Numbered from the stretch's first letter, positions 55,696-63,856 are shown. The stretch: 64,000 bases of DNA from Azophilus sp965247035 (GCA_965247035.1 CBDFGJ010000001.1:930001-994000), one strand, 5' to 3'. Numbers and translations: made by a program. Notes: generated from the letters alone by a model not told the origin.

Positions 55696-56313
55696 ATGCA
55701 CCCAGCTATAAGGCTCATGGTCATGATGACGGCCTTGGCGTTGATGGCCGGGTGTGCTGGTGCCAAGGTGACAGTGCCGACCACTCAATTTCCAGTTCCT
55801 TTAGTAACCAAGCTGCTGCTTCCCATGGGCCTGCACTTGGATGACGCCCTGCTGAACTACACCCACAGCGAATCCTTGGAGCAAGGCGGGGATTGGGAGA
55901 TTGAACTCGGCTCCGCCCAAGTGCCCATGTTCTCCAATCTGCTCACCGGCATGTTCGTCGGTTTTCGGCAGGTGGAGACCTTGGACGCAAACCACAGCGA
56001 CATCGCTGGCGTGCTTTCGCCCTCTATTGAGGAGCTTCAATTCTCCACCCCGGAGCAGACCCGGTCGGACTACTATGAAGTTTGGATACGCTACCGCTTC
56101 GCCCTGCATGACAACCAAGGCGAAAAGCTTGGCGACTGGAGCCTGACCGCCTACGGCCGCTCCCATAAGCAGAATCACGGCAGCGCTTCCGGCTCTCTGC
56201 AAAACGCCGCTCTGTCCGCCTGCCGAGACGCCATGGCCTTCTTCACCCAACAATTCCCCACCCTGCCGGTGGTGCAGGCGTGGCTGCAACAGGAATTGAA
56301 GGGGTCGGCGTGA
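55696..56313 (+). CDS. Envelope lipoprotein of unknown family
   Basis: 205 residues from ATG 55696 with a lipoprotein signal ending ALALMAGCAG. The mature part is alpha/beta with GLHLDDALLNYTHSESLEQG and VWIRYRFALHDNQGEKLGDW, similar in character to LptE-like auxiliary lipoproteins. No specific family recognised. An earlier ATG at 55672 is in frame. The stop overlaps the GTG of the next gene. Confidence 0.6.
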   Translation: MHPAIRLMVMMTALALMAGCAGAKVTVPTTQFPVPLVTKLLLPMGLHLDDALLNYTHSESLEQGGDWEIELGSAQVPMFSNLLTGMFVGFRQVETLDANHSDIAGVLSPSIEELQFSTPEQTRSDYYEVWIRYRFALHDNQGEKLGDWSLTAYGRSHKQNHGSASGSLQNAALSACRDAMAFFTQQFPTLPVVQAWLQQELKGSA

Positions 56314-56966
56314 ATCCAAGCCGAATGCTTTCGCTCCCCTTAGCCTGCGCTCTGCTGACCGGCTGCGTCACGGCTACGGTCCAGGAAATCCGCGAAACGG
56401 ACACGAGCATGGCCGGCGGCGATGCCATTGTCGTGCTCGGACGCCGCAGCCAACCCACCGCTACGGAAACCGAACTAGACTTCATCTCCTGCGTGGCGCA
56501 AAACATGGGCCGTAACCGCGGGGGGATGAATGTCATTGATGAACAACAGTTCATCGATGCGACCTTTCCTTGGTTTGAGCCGCGCATCGCGCCCATCAAC
56601 AACAATGACCTGCCAGAGCTGATTAACCAGCCGGAGTTGGCGAAGCGTCTGAAACAGATGCAGCTCAAGTACCTAGTGTGGATAGAAGGATCAACGCAAC
56701 GGATCGATTCCGGCGGCTCCCTCACTTGCGCCGTCGCGCCTGGCGGCGGCGGTTGCTTCGGCTTCCTTTCTTGGGAGAACGACTCCTCCTACGAAGCCTC
56801 GGTGTGGGATGTGGAAACCAGCCAGACGGCGGGCAAAATCAGCGCCGAGGCCACCGGCGTGAGCTATCTTCCGGCCGTGATCGTACCCATTCCCATCATC
56901 GCCCAAGTGCGTTCCTCAGCTTGCAGAAGCTTGGCCAACCAGCTCAAGGACTTCATCATCAATTAG
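56310..56966 (+). CDS. Lipoprotein with Cys-bounded loop, last gene of the envelope operon
   Basis: 218 residues from GTG 56310 (ATG 56325 also possible). A signal with lipobox LLTGCVTA precedes a mature domain of alternating helices and strands (IVVLGRRSQPTATETELDFI, AKRLKQMQLKYLVWIEGS, TCAVAPGGGGCFGFLSWEND). The terminal part GVSYLPAVIVPIPIIAQVRS to KDFIIN is duplicated out of context just downstream. Resembles the small lipoproteins that accompany CsgG-type complexes, but I cannot confirm it. Confidence 0.6.
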   Translation: MNPSRMLSLPLACALLTGCVTATVQEIRETDTSMAGGDAIVVLGRRSQPTATETELDFISCVAQNMGRNRGGMNVIDEQQFIDATFPWFEPRIAPINNNDLPELINQPELAKRLKQMQLKYLVWIEGSTQRIDSGGSLTCAVAPGGGGCFGFLSWENDSSYEASVWDVETSQTAGKISAEATGVSYLPAVIVPIPIIAQVRSSACRSLANQLKDFIIN

Positions 56967-56983
56967 GCCTGTTAACGTAGAAC

Positions 56984-57069
56984 GGCATGAGCTATCTTGC
57001 GGCCGTGATCGCATCCATTCCCATCATCGCCCAAGTGCGTTCCCCCGTCGGCAGAAGCTTGGCCAACTT
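56984..57069 (+). repeat. Duplicated 3' fragment of the preceding lipoprotein gene
   Basis: About 85 bp nearly repeats 56857-56943 (GAGCTATCTT..GCCGTGATCG, ATTCCCATCATCGCCCAAGT, GCAGAAGCTTGGCCAAC). A third copy of only the last codons (GAGGACTTCATCGTCAATTA) lies at 58863-58894. The fragments are non-functional and show local duplication and rearrangement in 57-59 kb. Confidence 0.75.
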
Positions 57070-57353
57070 GGTCCTCCGGGGGCACAGCGGACATGGCGAC
57101 ATCACCGTGACCCGGTCGCCGCAGAACCTGCTGCGACTGCGGACGTTGCAGGGATTCTCTGACATTCACGGCCCGCAAGCGACCAGCCAACCGAACGATT
57201 TTCCGACGCCAAGTGGGTGATTCCAAAAGGAATAAAAAAATCTCGAAAGGGCTAAAAAAATGTATGGGCTCAGGCATCAGCCGAACTCGCGGACAAGCTC
57301 TCTTTGGCTGCCTGAACGAAAAAACCCCGCTAATGTACACGAATGCTGGTTGC

Positions 57354-57566
57354 ATGTCGCTGGACTGGCGCTTAGTATGCGCACCCAAGCGAGTAGCCAC
57401 CCGTGTGGTGGCGCACGAGTTAGCGTACCTTAAGGCGAACAACCACAGCCGTCAATTTTGGAACTTGCTCAGCAATATTTGCGGCAAATATGAGCGTGAG
57501 CACGAATGATTGGCAAAGAATGAGCACCTGCTTGGGTACAAGAAGCTGTTGCTGAGCGGCGTGTAA
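57354..57566 (+). pseudogene. YgjP/SprT-like metallopeptidase C-terminal fragment with a nonsense codon
   Basis: The frame reads SLDWRLVCAPKRVATRVVAH, ELAYLKANNHSRQFWNLLSN and EREHE, then TGA at 57507-57509, then in the same frame LAKNEHLLGYKKLLLSGV and TAA. The family has Trp at the TGA position (TGG to TGA). It also has HELxH; here the second zinc-ligand His is Tyr (HELAYL). The N-terminal two thirds are missing. The upstream junction carries the IS481-like sequence GCTGCCTGAACGAAAAAA at 57307. Confidence 0.72.
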
Positions 57567-57597
57567 GTGTTACCTGAATGAAGTAGCGGAGGGTTAA

Positions 57598-58134
57598 GTG
57601 GGCAAAGTATATATTTTTAGTAACCCTGCTTATGACAATCTCGTCAAAATAGGCCTAACCACCGATAGTTTGAAGACACGTCGTGGTGAACTGTATACAA
57701 CGGGTGTCCCTTACCCATTCGATTGTGAGTTCGCCATTGAAGTAGAAGATGAACATGCTGTAGAGCGCCTTGTTCATGAGGTGTTTAAGGATAAAAGAAT
57801 AAAAGCGTTTGAGGATAAAAGAGTACAAACGTTTGAGGATAAAAGAGTAAAAAGAGAATTCTTTAAGATTGGTGTTGAGCAAGTTGAGCAAGTCATAGCG
57901 GCGCTCCTGCTCACTGGCGGAAAAATCGTCTCCCTCAAAGACGAAACAGGTGAAGAAAAAAGAGTTGTAGCGCAAGCGCGAAAGGATGCGCGGCCGAGGC
58001 CGGGATCGCCGTGGAGGATGCCGTGGAAGTTCGCGCACTCGATCTCGACCAAGCGGCGGCCCCGCCTGGCTCTCTGCCGGGGTCGGGCTCCGGGCGGGCG
58101 CGGCGCGAGGGCCTTGAGGCCATCGCGGGGGTAG
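57598..58134 (+). CDS. GIY-YIG-family (T5orf172) protein, C-terminally replaced, with octapeptide expansion
   Basis: 178 residues from GTG 57598 (GGAGGG upstream). The N-terminal half matches the T5orf172 GIY-YIG domain: GKVYIFSNPAYDNLVKIGLT, PYPFDCEFAIEVEDEHAVE, RLVHEVFKDKRIK and REFFKIGVEQVEQVI. Between the family positions DKR(I/V) and REFF an 8-residue unit is triplicated (KDKRIKAF, EDKRVQTF, EDKRVKRE). After about residue 128 the sequence becomes Arg/Pro-rich, where the reading frame runs antisense into a transposase scrap, so the native end is lost. AT-rich relative to the chromosome. Confidence 0.75.
   Translation: MGKVYIFSNPAYDNLVKIGLTTDSLKTRRGELYTTGVPYPFDCEFAIEVEDEHAVERLVHEVFKDKRIKAFEDKRVQTFEDKRVKREFFKIGVEQVEQVIAALLLTGGKIVSLKDETGEEKRVVAQARKDARPRPGSPWRMPWKFAHSISTKRRPRLALCRGRAPGGRGARALRPSRG
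57787..57858 (+). repeat. Three 24-bp in-frame repeats in the T5orf172 gene
   Basis: Units 57787-57810, 57811-57834 and 57835-57858 share the core GATAAAAGAGTA/ATA. They expand the loop between the third helix and the catalytic C-terminal part without changing frame. Confidence 0.8.
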
Positions 58135-58223
58135 GCCCTGCGCCAAGCCGTAGTATGTGGCTCTTGGCCAAGCTGGCGGCGTGGAGGGCGCCGTCGCGAC
58201 GCATGCCGTCGGCGACCATCTAA
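57985..58223 (-). pseudogene. Transposase helix-turn-helix scrap (IS630-like)
   Basis: The minus strand, across three frames, gives SLAKSHILRLGAGPTP, DGLKALAPRPPGARPR and RRGRRLVEIECANFHGIL, a frameshifted version of the W+RAY+xGGLxALxPRPxPGRP pattern of IS630-type helix-turn-helix regions. GC content is high, unlike the AT-rich gene it truncates. A related scrap lies at 24085-24600. Confidence 0.45.
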
Positions 58224-58345
58224 TCGATCAGTACAAGTTGTTTCGCAAGCAACTCCGAGTTGAATTCAAACAGGGTTACGCTGATCAGATCAAACGGGCG
58301 GGATGGGTTGCTGAGGCAATCGTGGAGATGAGAAAATCCCAATAG
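58224..58345 (+). pseudogene. Orphan C-terminal gene fragment
   Basis: A frame ending at TAG 58345 reads LIDQYKLFRKQLRVEFKQGY and DQIKRAGWVAEAIVEMRKS. It looks like the end of a real protein (amphipathic helices, low GC), perhaps the lost 3' end of a gene cut by the transposase scrap. No family recognised. Confidence 0.4.
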
Positions 58346-58379
58346 CACCGTAGAATTACAAGGTGTTGTTCTACGGTGC
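58345..58379. terminator. Strong hairpin between gene fragment and hypothetical gene
   Basis: GCACCGTAGAA (58345-58355) and TTCTACGGTGC (58369-58379) form an 11-bp perfect stem with a 13-base loop. It begins at the stop codon of the fragment, so it may be its terminator, but there is no T-tract on the plus strand. It could instead be an operator for the next gene. Confidence 0.5.
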
Positions 58380-58414
58380 TAAAACTCACTCAAACGCCGT
58401 AAAGGGAGTTCAAA

Positions 58415-58831
58415 ATGAGCTTAAGAGTCTCTATAACGCAAGCTGGAACACTAGAGCATTTAGGGGATTGCATCATCTATAGCAATGCGCCCGACGGCAC
58501 CATTGCCATCTGCAGGAAGGAGCCTGATTCCTCCGATGACCGGAAAGAGGTCATTCCTTTGGAGCATGTGGTGGCTATCTACCCAGACTGGCACGGGAAG
58601 GACAAAGACTACCCGGCCTGTGTGACGGTTTGCCGTCCTTACTCGGTCGAATGGGATCATTTGCCTAGAGCTGTCATTGTGAACGATGACCAAGCTCCCG
58701 ACGGCTTCATAGCCTTCGATTTCATACCCTTCGAGGATAATGATGAAGGATACCAATACAGGGCCCGCGTCAACCCCAACTTCAACCAGATTGGAGGTGT
58801 CACTATCAGCGTCGCTGACGAGGAGGAATGA
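58415..58831 (+). CDS. Hypothetical acidic protein
   Basis: 138 residues from ATG 58415 with AAAGGGAG upstream. N-terminal strands SLRVSITQAGTLEHLGDCII and TIAICRKEPDSSDDRKEVIP lead to a PLEHVVAIYPDWHGKD segment, and the C-terminus is acidic (VTISVADEEE). No signal peptide or membrane helix. I recognise no family. It lies alone between a hairpin and MITE copy C. Confidence 0.6.
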   Translation: MSLRVSITQAGTLEHLGDCIIYSNAPDGTIAICRKEPDSSDDRKEVIPLEHVVAIYPDWHGKDKDYPACVTVCRPYSVEWDHLPRAVIVNDDQAPDGFIAFDFIPFEDNDEGYQYRARVNPNFNQIGGVTISVADEEE

Positions 58832-59091
58832 TCTTCCAATGACGACGAATAATCTGAAGAAAAGCCCACAACTCGAGGACTTCATCGTCAATTAGGGAAC
58901 CTTTGATTAAATTCCATGGATTGGCCATCGCATGGCGAAAGACCGGTCTTATTGCACTGCGAAAACCTGCGAATTTTGCAGAGGTTTCTTAGGCCTGTTA
59001 ACGCAGATTTGGGGCCAGGCTAGCGGGGCCTAGCTTGTGGAGATGCCAACAGGACGATGGCTGGCGGCGCTAGCCGAAGAGATCCCAAGTC
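58832..59091. other. Spacer containing MITE copy C
   Basis: Apart from the MITE and the duplicated lipoprotein end at 58863-58894, nothing recognisable is present. A short frame at 59037 is antisense to the end of the transporter gene and is not supported. Confidence 0.5.
58896..58988 (-). mobile_element. MITE copy C with TTAG target duplication (internally deleted, 93 bp)
   Basis: The element runs from GGAACCTTTGATTAAATTCC to the inverse of GAAACCTCTGCAAAATTCGC, flanked by TTAG at 58892-58895 and 58989-58992. The empty site is present at 56950-56978, where GACTTCATCATCAATTAG runs directly into GCCTGTTAACG. Compared with A, B and D it lacks about 45 bp of interior. Orientation is opposite to B and D. 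Confidence 0.88.
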
Positions 59092-60486
59092 TTAGCGGGA
59101 TGGAGCTTGTTGAAACACCTGCCCAGTTAGCTCGCCGCGTCTCTCTCCCCGGTCGGCCGCCGTCAAGCTTGCGGCGTAGGGCTTGCGGGCGAATTGAAGC
59201 AGGACCAGCCCCACCACGCCGAAAAAAGCCGTGACCGTGACCAAGGAATAGCGCACCCCCTCGGCCTGTGGGAACAGGTATTCATTGAACGCACCGGCGA
59301 TGGGCGGCCCCACCAACATGCCCAACGAGGTTACAAACAGGTAAACGGCCGCCACCTGAGCTCGAAGATGGGGCGGCGTGATGACCGGCAGCGCACCAGC
59401 GGCGATGCCGAACGGCGAATTGATGAAGACCATGGCCGGGATGTAGAGCACGAAGGCCCAAAGGGCGTTCGGCGCAAACTGAATGGCTAGGATGGCAACG
59501 ATCGCCAGAAGGCCACCCACCATGCCGGCGACGATGTTGGCGTCCTGCGCCCCGCCATCACTCAGGCGGCGGGCCAGCATGGCTGCCAGAATCGGGCCAA
59601 CAGGTCCGGCCGCTAGAAAAATCCAGCCAAAAATAAACGAAGCCTCCGCTGCTTCGTAACCGTGGACTCGCACGAAGAAGGAGACGGTCCAAAAGACGAA
59701 GGCGTAGCCCGCCAGCACGAGCGAAAGGAACCCGAAATGATGCAACGCCAAGGTTTTGAAATGACTGCCGTAAAACGCGATCAGATCACCAAAGCCGCTT
59801 CGGGCCATGCTGGCGGTTGATTGGCGCACCGGTTCCCGCAGCATCCCCAACAGCAGCGCCATAATGAGCCCGGGCGCACCCACATAGACAAAGGTTTGCT
59901 GCCAGGGCCGCAACTGCCCAACCAGCGGCAGCGACAACGGCTCCGCTTCCTGCACCAGACCAAGAACGTAGCCGCCGATGATGAAGGCGATGCCGGACCC
60001 CATGATGGCGCCGGTTTGAAAGACGGAAATGGCAAGAGGCACCTGCTGCCGAGGGAAGAGATCACCAATCAAGGAGGTGGTGGCCGGGGTCAGGGTGGCC
60101 TCTCCCACGCCGACGCCAATGCGCGCCAACAACACATGCCAAAAGGAACGTGAGAGGCCGCAAGATATGGTCATCAAAGACCAGAAAAAAATGCCGATGG
60201 CGATGATGATCTTGCGGCTTTTCCGGTCCGCCAGCCAAGCGATGGGCAAGGCGGCAATGGCGTAGAACACGGCGAAAATGCCGTAGAGCCAGCCGATTTG
60301 TGCATCGTTGATGCCCAAATCGGCCTTCATGGGATCCACCACGATGGCGATCACCTGTCGATCAACGAATGCCACCAAGGCCACCGCCACCAACACAGCG
60401 ACCACAAACCAAGCGTATTTCCGGCCCGGGTAAGGCGGGGCCAAGATCAAAAAAGCAGTCCGCTCAGAAACCGAGTGGACTGCCAA
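59092..60486 (-). CDS. Major facilitator superfamily transporter
   Basis: 464 residues with about 12 hydrophobic helices. MFS marks are DRQVIAIVVDPMKADLGIND in helix 1, WLADRKSRKIIIAIG (loop 2-3 DRxxRR-like motif) and GVGEATLTPATTSLIGDLFP (helix 4-5). It resembles the spinster/hexuronate-like importers common beside catabolic genes. It follows the TonB-dependent receptor by 29 bp on the same strand, so the two likely form an outer-plus-inner membrane uptake route. Confidence 0.9.
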   Translation of the reverse strand: MAVHSVSERTAFLILAPPYPGRKYAWFVVAVLVAVALVAFVDRQVIAIVVDPMKADLGINDAQIGWLYGIFAVFYAIAALPIAWLADRKSRKIIIAIGIFFWSLMTISCGLSRSFWHVLLARIGVGVGEATLTPATTSLIGDLFPRQQVPLAISVFQTGAIMGSGIAFIIGGYVLGLVQEAEPLSLPLVGQLRPWQQTFVYVGAPGLIMALLLGMLREPVRQSTASMARSGFGDLIAFYGSHFKTLALHHFGFLSLVLAGYAFVFWTVSFFVRVHGYEAAEASFIFGWIFLAAGPVGPILAAMLARRLSDGGAQDANIVAGMVGGLLAIVAILAIQFAPNALWAFVLYIPAMVFINSPFGIAAGALPVITPPHLRAQVAAVYLFVTSLGMLVGPPIAGAFNEYLFPQAEGVRYSLVTVTAFFGVVGLVLLQFARKPYAASLTAADRGERRGELTGQVFQQAPSR

Positions 60487-60515
60487 TCAACCACTGAAAA
60501 CAGGCGTCCTGTGGT

Positions 60516-62900
60516 CTACAGGCTGTAGCCTATTTCAACCGCGTAGGTTTGCGGGGCACCCCAACCTTGGAAGCCGGTGTTGGGTCCACCTAGGAACAGC
60601 GCCTGCTCCTTCCATCTCTCATCGGTCAGGTTCTTGCCAAATATGCTAATGCCCAAGATGGCGTCGTTGGCCAAGGTCCACTCATAGGCAACGCGAGCGT
60701 CCAAGCCAAAGTAGCCGCCTTCAAACAAGCGCTGATCTGCGCCACCGCCAGTGTTCACCAACAGGAATTTTCCAACTTTTTTCCAACCTACATTAGCGGA
60801 AAGGCGGCCAGGGCCCACCTGCCGGTCGAACGCCAAGGTAACCGAAACGTTCCAGTCCGGCTGCCGTGAGTCATCATTGCCACCCCGGGTGCGCAAGGTG
60901 CCCCGGGGATCCGTCATCCCCGGAACGCCGGTGGCGCAGCCATCAAGTATGAAGCAGTCAATGGTGAACTCTTGGTTCTTGACGTCGAGGACACCGCCGT
61001 TCGCCGACAACGTGAAGTCGCTGCTGATCAGCCATTGGGATTCCAGTTCAAATCCAGAGTACTCCGAGGTACCACCGTTGTTGATGATGGTGGTGGTGCC
61101 TGGAATGGAACCAGGCGGCAAGGTGATGATGGAACTGAACTGGCCGCCGTCCAGATTTATGTAGAAGTAGGCCAAGTTGAGACGCAAGCGCCGGTTGAAG
61201 AACTCGTTCTTCAATCCCGCTTCCACTTGGAACGCCTCCTCCGGCTGGAAATCCGCCTCGGCCGGATCTCGGGCCGAGCGAATGCTGAAGCCGCCGCTGC
61301 GGAACCCTTCCGAGTAGCTGACGTAGGCCCGGCTGGTGTCGCTGATGGACCAGTTGGCTGACGCCAACAGGATGATGTCATCCCAAGAACCGCTGACGCT
61401 ATAGGCAACCCCGTCCCGCTCGGGACGACTGGTGAAGTCAAACTCCTGGGTGACGGGGCCAGTGTCGAAAGTGCCGTCTGTGTAGTCGAGGTAGGCGTTG
61501 AAGGCGCTCTTCTTCTCGTCGATGTAGCGAGCGCCAAAGGTGAGCTCTAAGTTGTCCGTGGGACGCCAATTGATGGACCCGAACAGAGCTACCGACTCGA
61601 CATCCTCCCCGGCCCGCTGAATGCTGCGGGCGTTGGGGAACTGACAAAGCGAGTCGCCCAAGCCCGGATTGCCCCGCAAGCCGGGGGCGACAGCGCAGGG
61701 AACACCCGCGGGCAGACCCAAGGCCACCGACGGCAGCTGCAGCACGTTGTTGGTGTTTTGCTGAAACTCCAAGCTGGAATCGAAGTAATAGACACCCGCC
61801 ATGAAGTCCAAGGATTCGGAGAAGTTGCCAGACAACCGAAACTCTTGAGTGAAGACCTCATACTCTTGGTCCCGCAGCGTGTGCAGTTGGGCGAAGGGCA
61901 CCGCCGCACCATTAATGGCACCGCCATCAAAATCCTGATTCACCAGATCATCGCCGTTGTGCCAGCCAGTGATTGAATTCAGAACGAGGCCGTTACCGAA
62001 GCTCCATTCGGCCCTGAGCCCCAATTGATCCACGTCGTACTTCACCGGCTCCTTCTTGTCCGCCAGGTTCTCGAATGGATCATCGCCGTTGAAGCGCGGA
62101 TCCTGCGGCGGAATCTGCCCCCGGTCCTCAATGCGGTCATAGGTGAGAATGGCGTCAAAGTTGTCTGACGGCACCCAGCGCAAGGCAATGGTTTGAGAGG
62201 AAAAATCCACATCGCCGGCGGAATCGTCCAAGGTGATGTTGCGGTAGAAGCCATTGCGATTGCGGGAGATGGCGCCGACCTTGAGGGCGAGCACATCGTC
62301 AACCAAGGGGATGTTGGCACGGCCCTTAATGATCTGGGTTACATAGTTGCCGACCTCCCCAGCGATCTTGACACCAAATTCGTTGAACTGCGGCCGCACC
62401 CGATTGACTACGATGTTGCCGCCGATGGAGTTCTTGCCAAAAAGCACGCCTTGAGGGCCGCGGTTGACCTCAATGCTTTCCACGTCAAATACGTCGATCA
62501 ACTGGCCGGTGCTGGAGCCCATTTGAATGCCATCGACAATAACCCCGACTTGCGGACTTTGCGACTTCTCGATGTCCGTGTAGCCAATGCCGCGAATGTA
62601 CAGGGCGCTCGCACTAGGCCCAGCCGTGTTCATGCCAAGGTAGACGTTCGGCGCCAAGCCGTCGAAATCCCGCAGGGTCTGCGGTTTGAGCTGCTCAATG
62701 CGTTCCGAGCCAAAGGCGGTAACCGACAGCGGCACGTCCTGCTGCGATTCCTGCCGCCGTCGGGAAGTGACGATGATTTCCTCAATGACCTCAGAAGCCC
62801 CGATCTCAGCCGCCAAGCTGAATTGGGAGCCAACCACCAAGGATGCTGCGCTAAGCAGAGCAAAATAGGAGGATGCGCCCAAGCTCCATGTAATTCTCAT
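60516..62900 (-). CDS. TonB-dependent outer-membrane receptor
   Basis: 794 residues from ATG 62900 with a signal peptide (SYFALLSAASLVVGSQFSLA). The TonB-box-like EEIIVTSRRRQESQQDVPLS is followed by the plug (LRDFDGLAPNVYLGMNTAG, VEVNRGPQGVLFGKNSIGG-type IEVNRGPQGVLFGKNSIGGN) and a 22-strand barrel ending in GAPQTYAVEIGYSL with the terminal aromatic-x signature. This subfamily imports siderophores or hydrophobic organic compounds; next to an MFS gene the latter is more likely. Confidence 0.93.
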   Translation of the reverse strand: MRITWSLGASSYFALLSAASLVVGSQFSLAAEIGASEVIEEIIVTSRRRQESQQDVPLSVTAFGSERIEQLKPQTLRDFDGLAPNVYLGMNTAGPSASALYIRGIGYTDIEKSQSPQVGVIVDGIQMGSSTGQLIDVFDVESIEVNRGPQGVLFGKNSIGGNIVVNRVRPQFNEFGVKIAGEVGNYVTQIIKGRANIPLVDDVLALKVGAISRNRNGFYRNITLDDSAGDVDFSSQTIALRWVPSDNFDAILTYDRIEDRGQIPPQDPRFNGDDPFENLADKKEPVKYDVDQLGLRAEWSFGNGLVLNSITGWHNGDDLVNQDFDGGAINGAAVPFAQLHTLRDQEYEVFTQEFRLSGNFSESLDFMAGVYYFDSSLEFQQNTNNVLQLPSVALGLPAGVPCAVAPGLRGNPGLGDSLCQFPNARSIQRAGEDVESVALFGSINWRPTDNLELTFGARYIDEKKSAFNAYLDYTDGTFDTGPVTQEFDFTSRPERDGVAYSVSGSWDDIILLASANWSISDTSRAYVSYSEGFRSGGFSIRSARDPAEADFQPEEAFQVEAGLKNEFFNRRLRLNLAYFYINLDGGQFSSIITLPPGSIPGTTTIINNGGTSEYSGFELESQWLISSDFTLSANGGVLDVKNQEFTIDCFILDGCATGVPGMTDPRGTLRTRGGNDDSRQPDWNVSVTLAFDRQVGPGRLSANVGWKKVGKFLLVNTGGGADQRLFEGGYFGLDARVAYEWTLANDAILGISIFGKNLTDERWKEQALFLGGPNTGFQGWGAPQTYAVEIGYSL

Positions 62901-63092
62901 GTTGATTTTCTCTCCAAATGGACTTGCGATCAATAGGCCCGCTCCGAGGCGCGGCCTGAAGGGGCGCATTTTAGGGACAGCGGTTTTGGATGTCGATAGG
63001 CGAATATCTCACGCAACTTCTAGTCGACCGCCGCTAGCCATGGGCGCTGGTTGGCTTAAAGTCGAGCCCCTGTTCACTAGCGCAGAAGCACG

Positions 63093-63710
63093 ATGCGGCC
63101 CGGGCTTGGTCTTCAAGCGAACGAACCCATCCAATCCTGCAACGGCTTTCGCCTTGCCGGTGTTTCGCTGCTGGAGTTGTTGGTGGCCTTGGCCGTGGCG
63201 GCCTTGCTGGCGGGCACCGCCCTACCCGCCTTCGTCGATCTTGCCGCCGACCTACGCGCCACCACTCGCATGAACGCCATGCTTGGCGCCGTTCAGGCGA
63301 TGCGGCATCTCGCCATCAGCCGCAACGCACCGGTCACCCTATGCCCCGGCCAAGGCCCCCGATGCCTAGGCGCAAACCAATGGCACCAAGGCGCGACGGT
63401 GTTCGTAGATCAAAACCGCAACCGACGGATCGACGACTCTGAGTTCGTCGCTCTGCGGTTGCCGCCGATGAACGAAGGCGAGCGCATCAGTTGGCGATCA
63501 TTTAGAAACAGAAGCTATCTTCTAATCCGAAGTTCCGGCTTGACGGATTGGCAAAGCGGCCATTTCCAGTACTGCCCCGCCGATGGCGACCCCCGCTTCG
63601 CCCGACAGATCATCCTGAACGCCCAAGGCCGCGCCCGCCACGCCGTGGACAGCGATCAGGACGGGGTGCGGGAGGACGCCCGTGGCCGGCCTTTGACCTG
63701 TAGCCGGTAG
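63093..63710 (+). CDS. FimT/GspH-type pseudopilin
   Basis: 205 residues. A class III signal with cleavage expected at LAG/VSLLELLVALAVAALLAG gives the methylated hydrophobic N-terminal helix of type IV/II pilins. The body contains RMNAMLGAVQAMRHLAISRN and CPGQGPRCLG, then a Cys near the end (FQYCPADGD), matching the GspH/FimT domain of minor pilins. The start (ATG 63093) gives an unusually long leader; a later start near 63160 is possible. No other pilus genes are in the window. Confidence 0.88.
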   Translation: MRPGLGLQANEPIQSCNGFRLAGVSLLELLVALAVAALLAGTALPAFVDLAADLRATTRMNAMLGAVQAMRHLAISRNAPVTLCPGQGPRCLGANQWHQGATVFVDQNRNRRIDDSEFVALRLPPMNEGERISWRSFRNRSYLLIRSSGLTDWQSGHFQYCPADGDPRFARQIILNAQGRARHAVDSDQDGVREDARGRPLTCSR

Positions 63711-63716
63711 GCCCAA

Positions 63717-63856
63717 GAAACCTCTGAAAAATTCGCAGGTTTTCGCAGAGCAACAAGACCAGTCTTTTTCGATGACGTGTAAGTTATTGAAAATATATGA
63801 TAAATCATTCCAGCCGCCATGCGATGACCAATCCTTGGAATTTAATCATGGATTCC
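63717..63856 (+). mobile_element. MITE copy D
   Basis: A 140-bp element from GAAACCTCTGAAAAATTCGC to AATTTAATCATGGATTCC. It shares the complete interior with copy B (TTTTTCGATGACGTGT, CCATGC(G/T)ATG). The flanks CCAA and CTTA do not form a perfect duplication, so it is older or rearranged. It follows the pseudopilin stop by 6 bp and might act as its terminator region. Confidence 0.78.
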
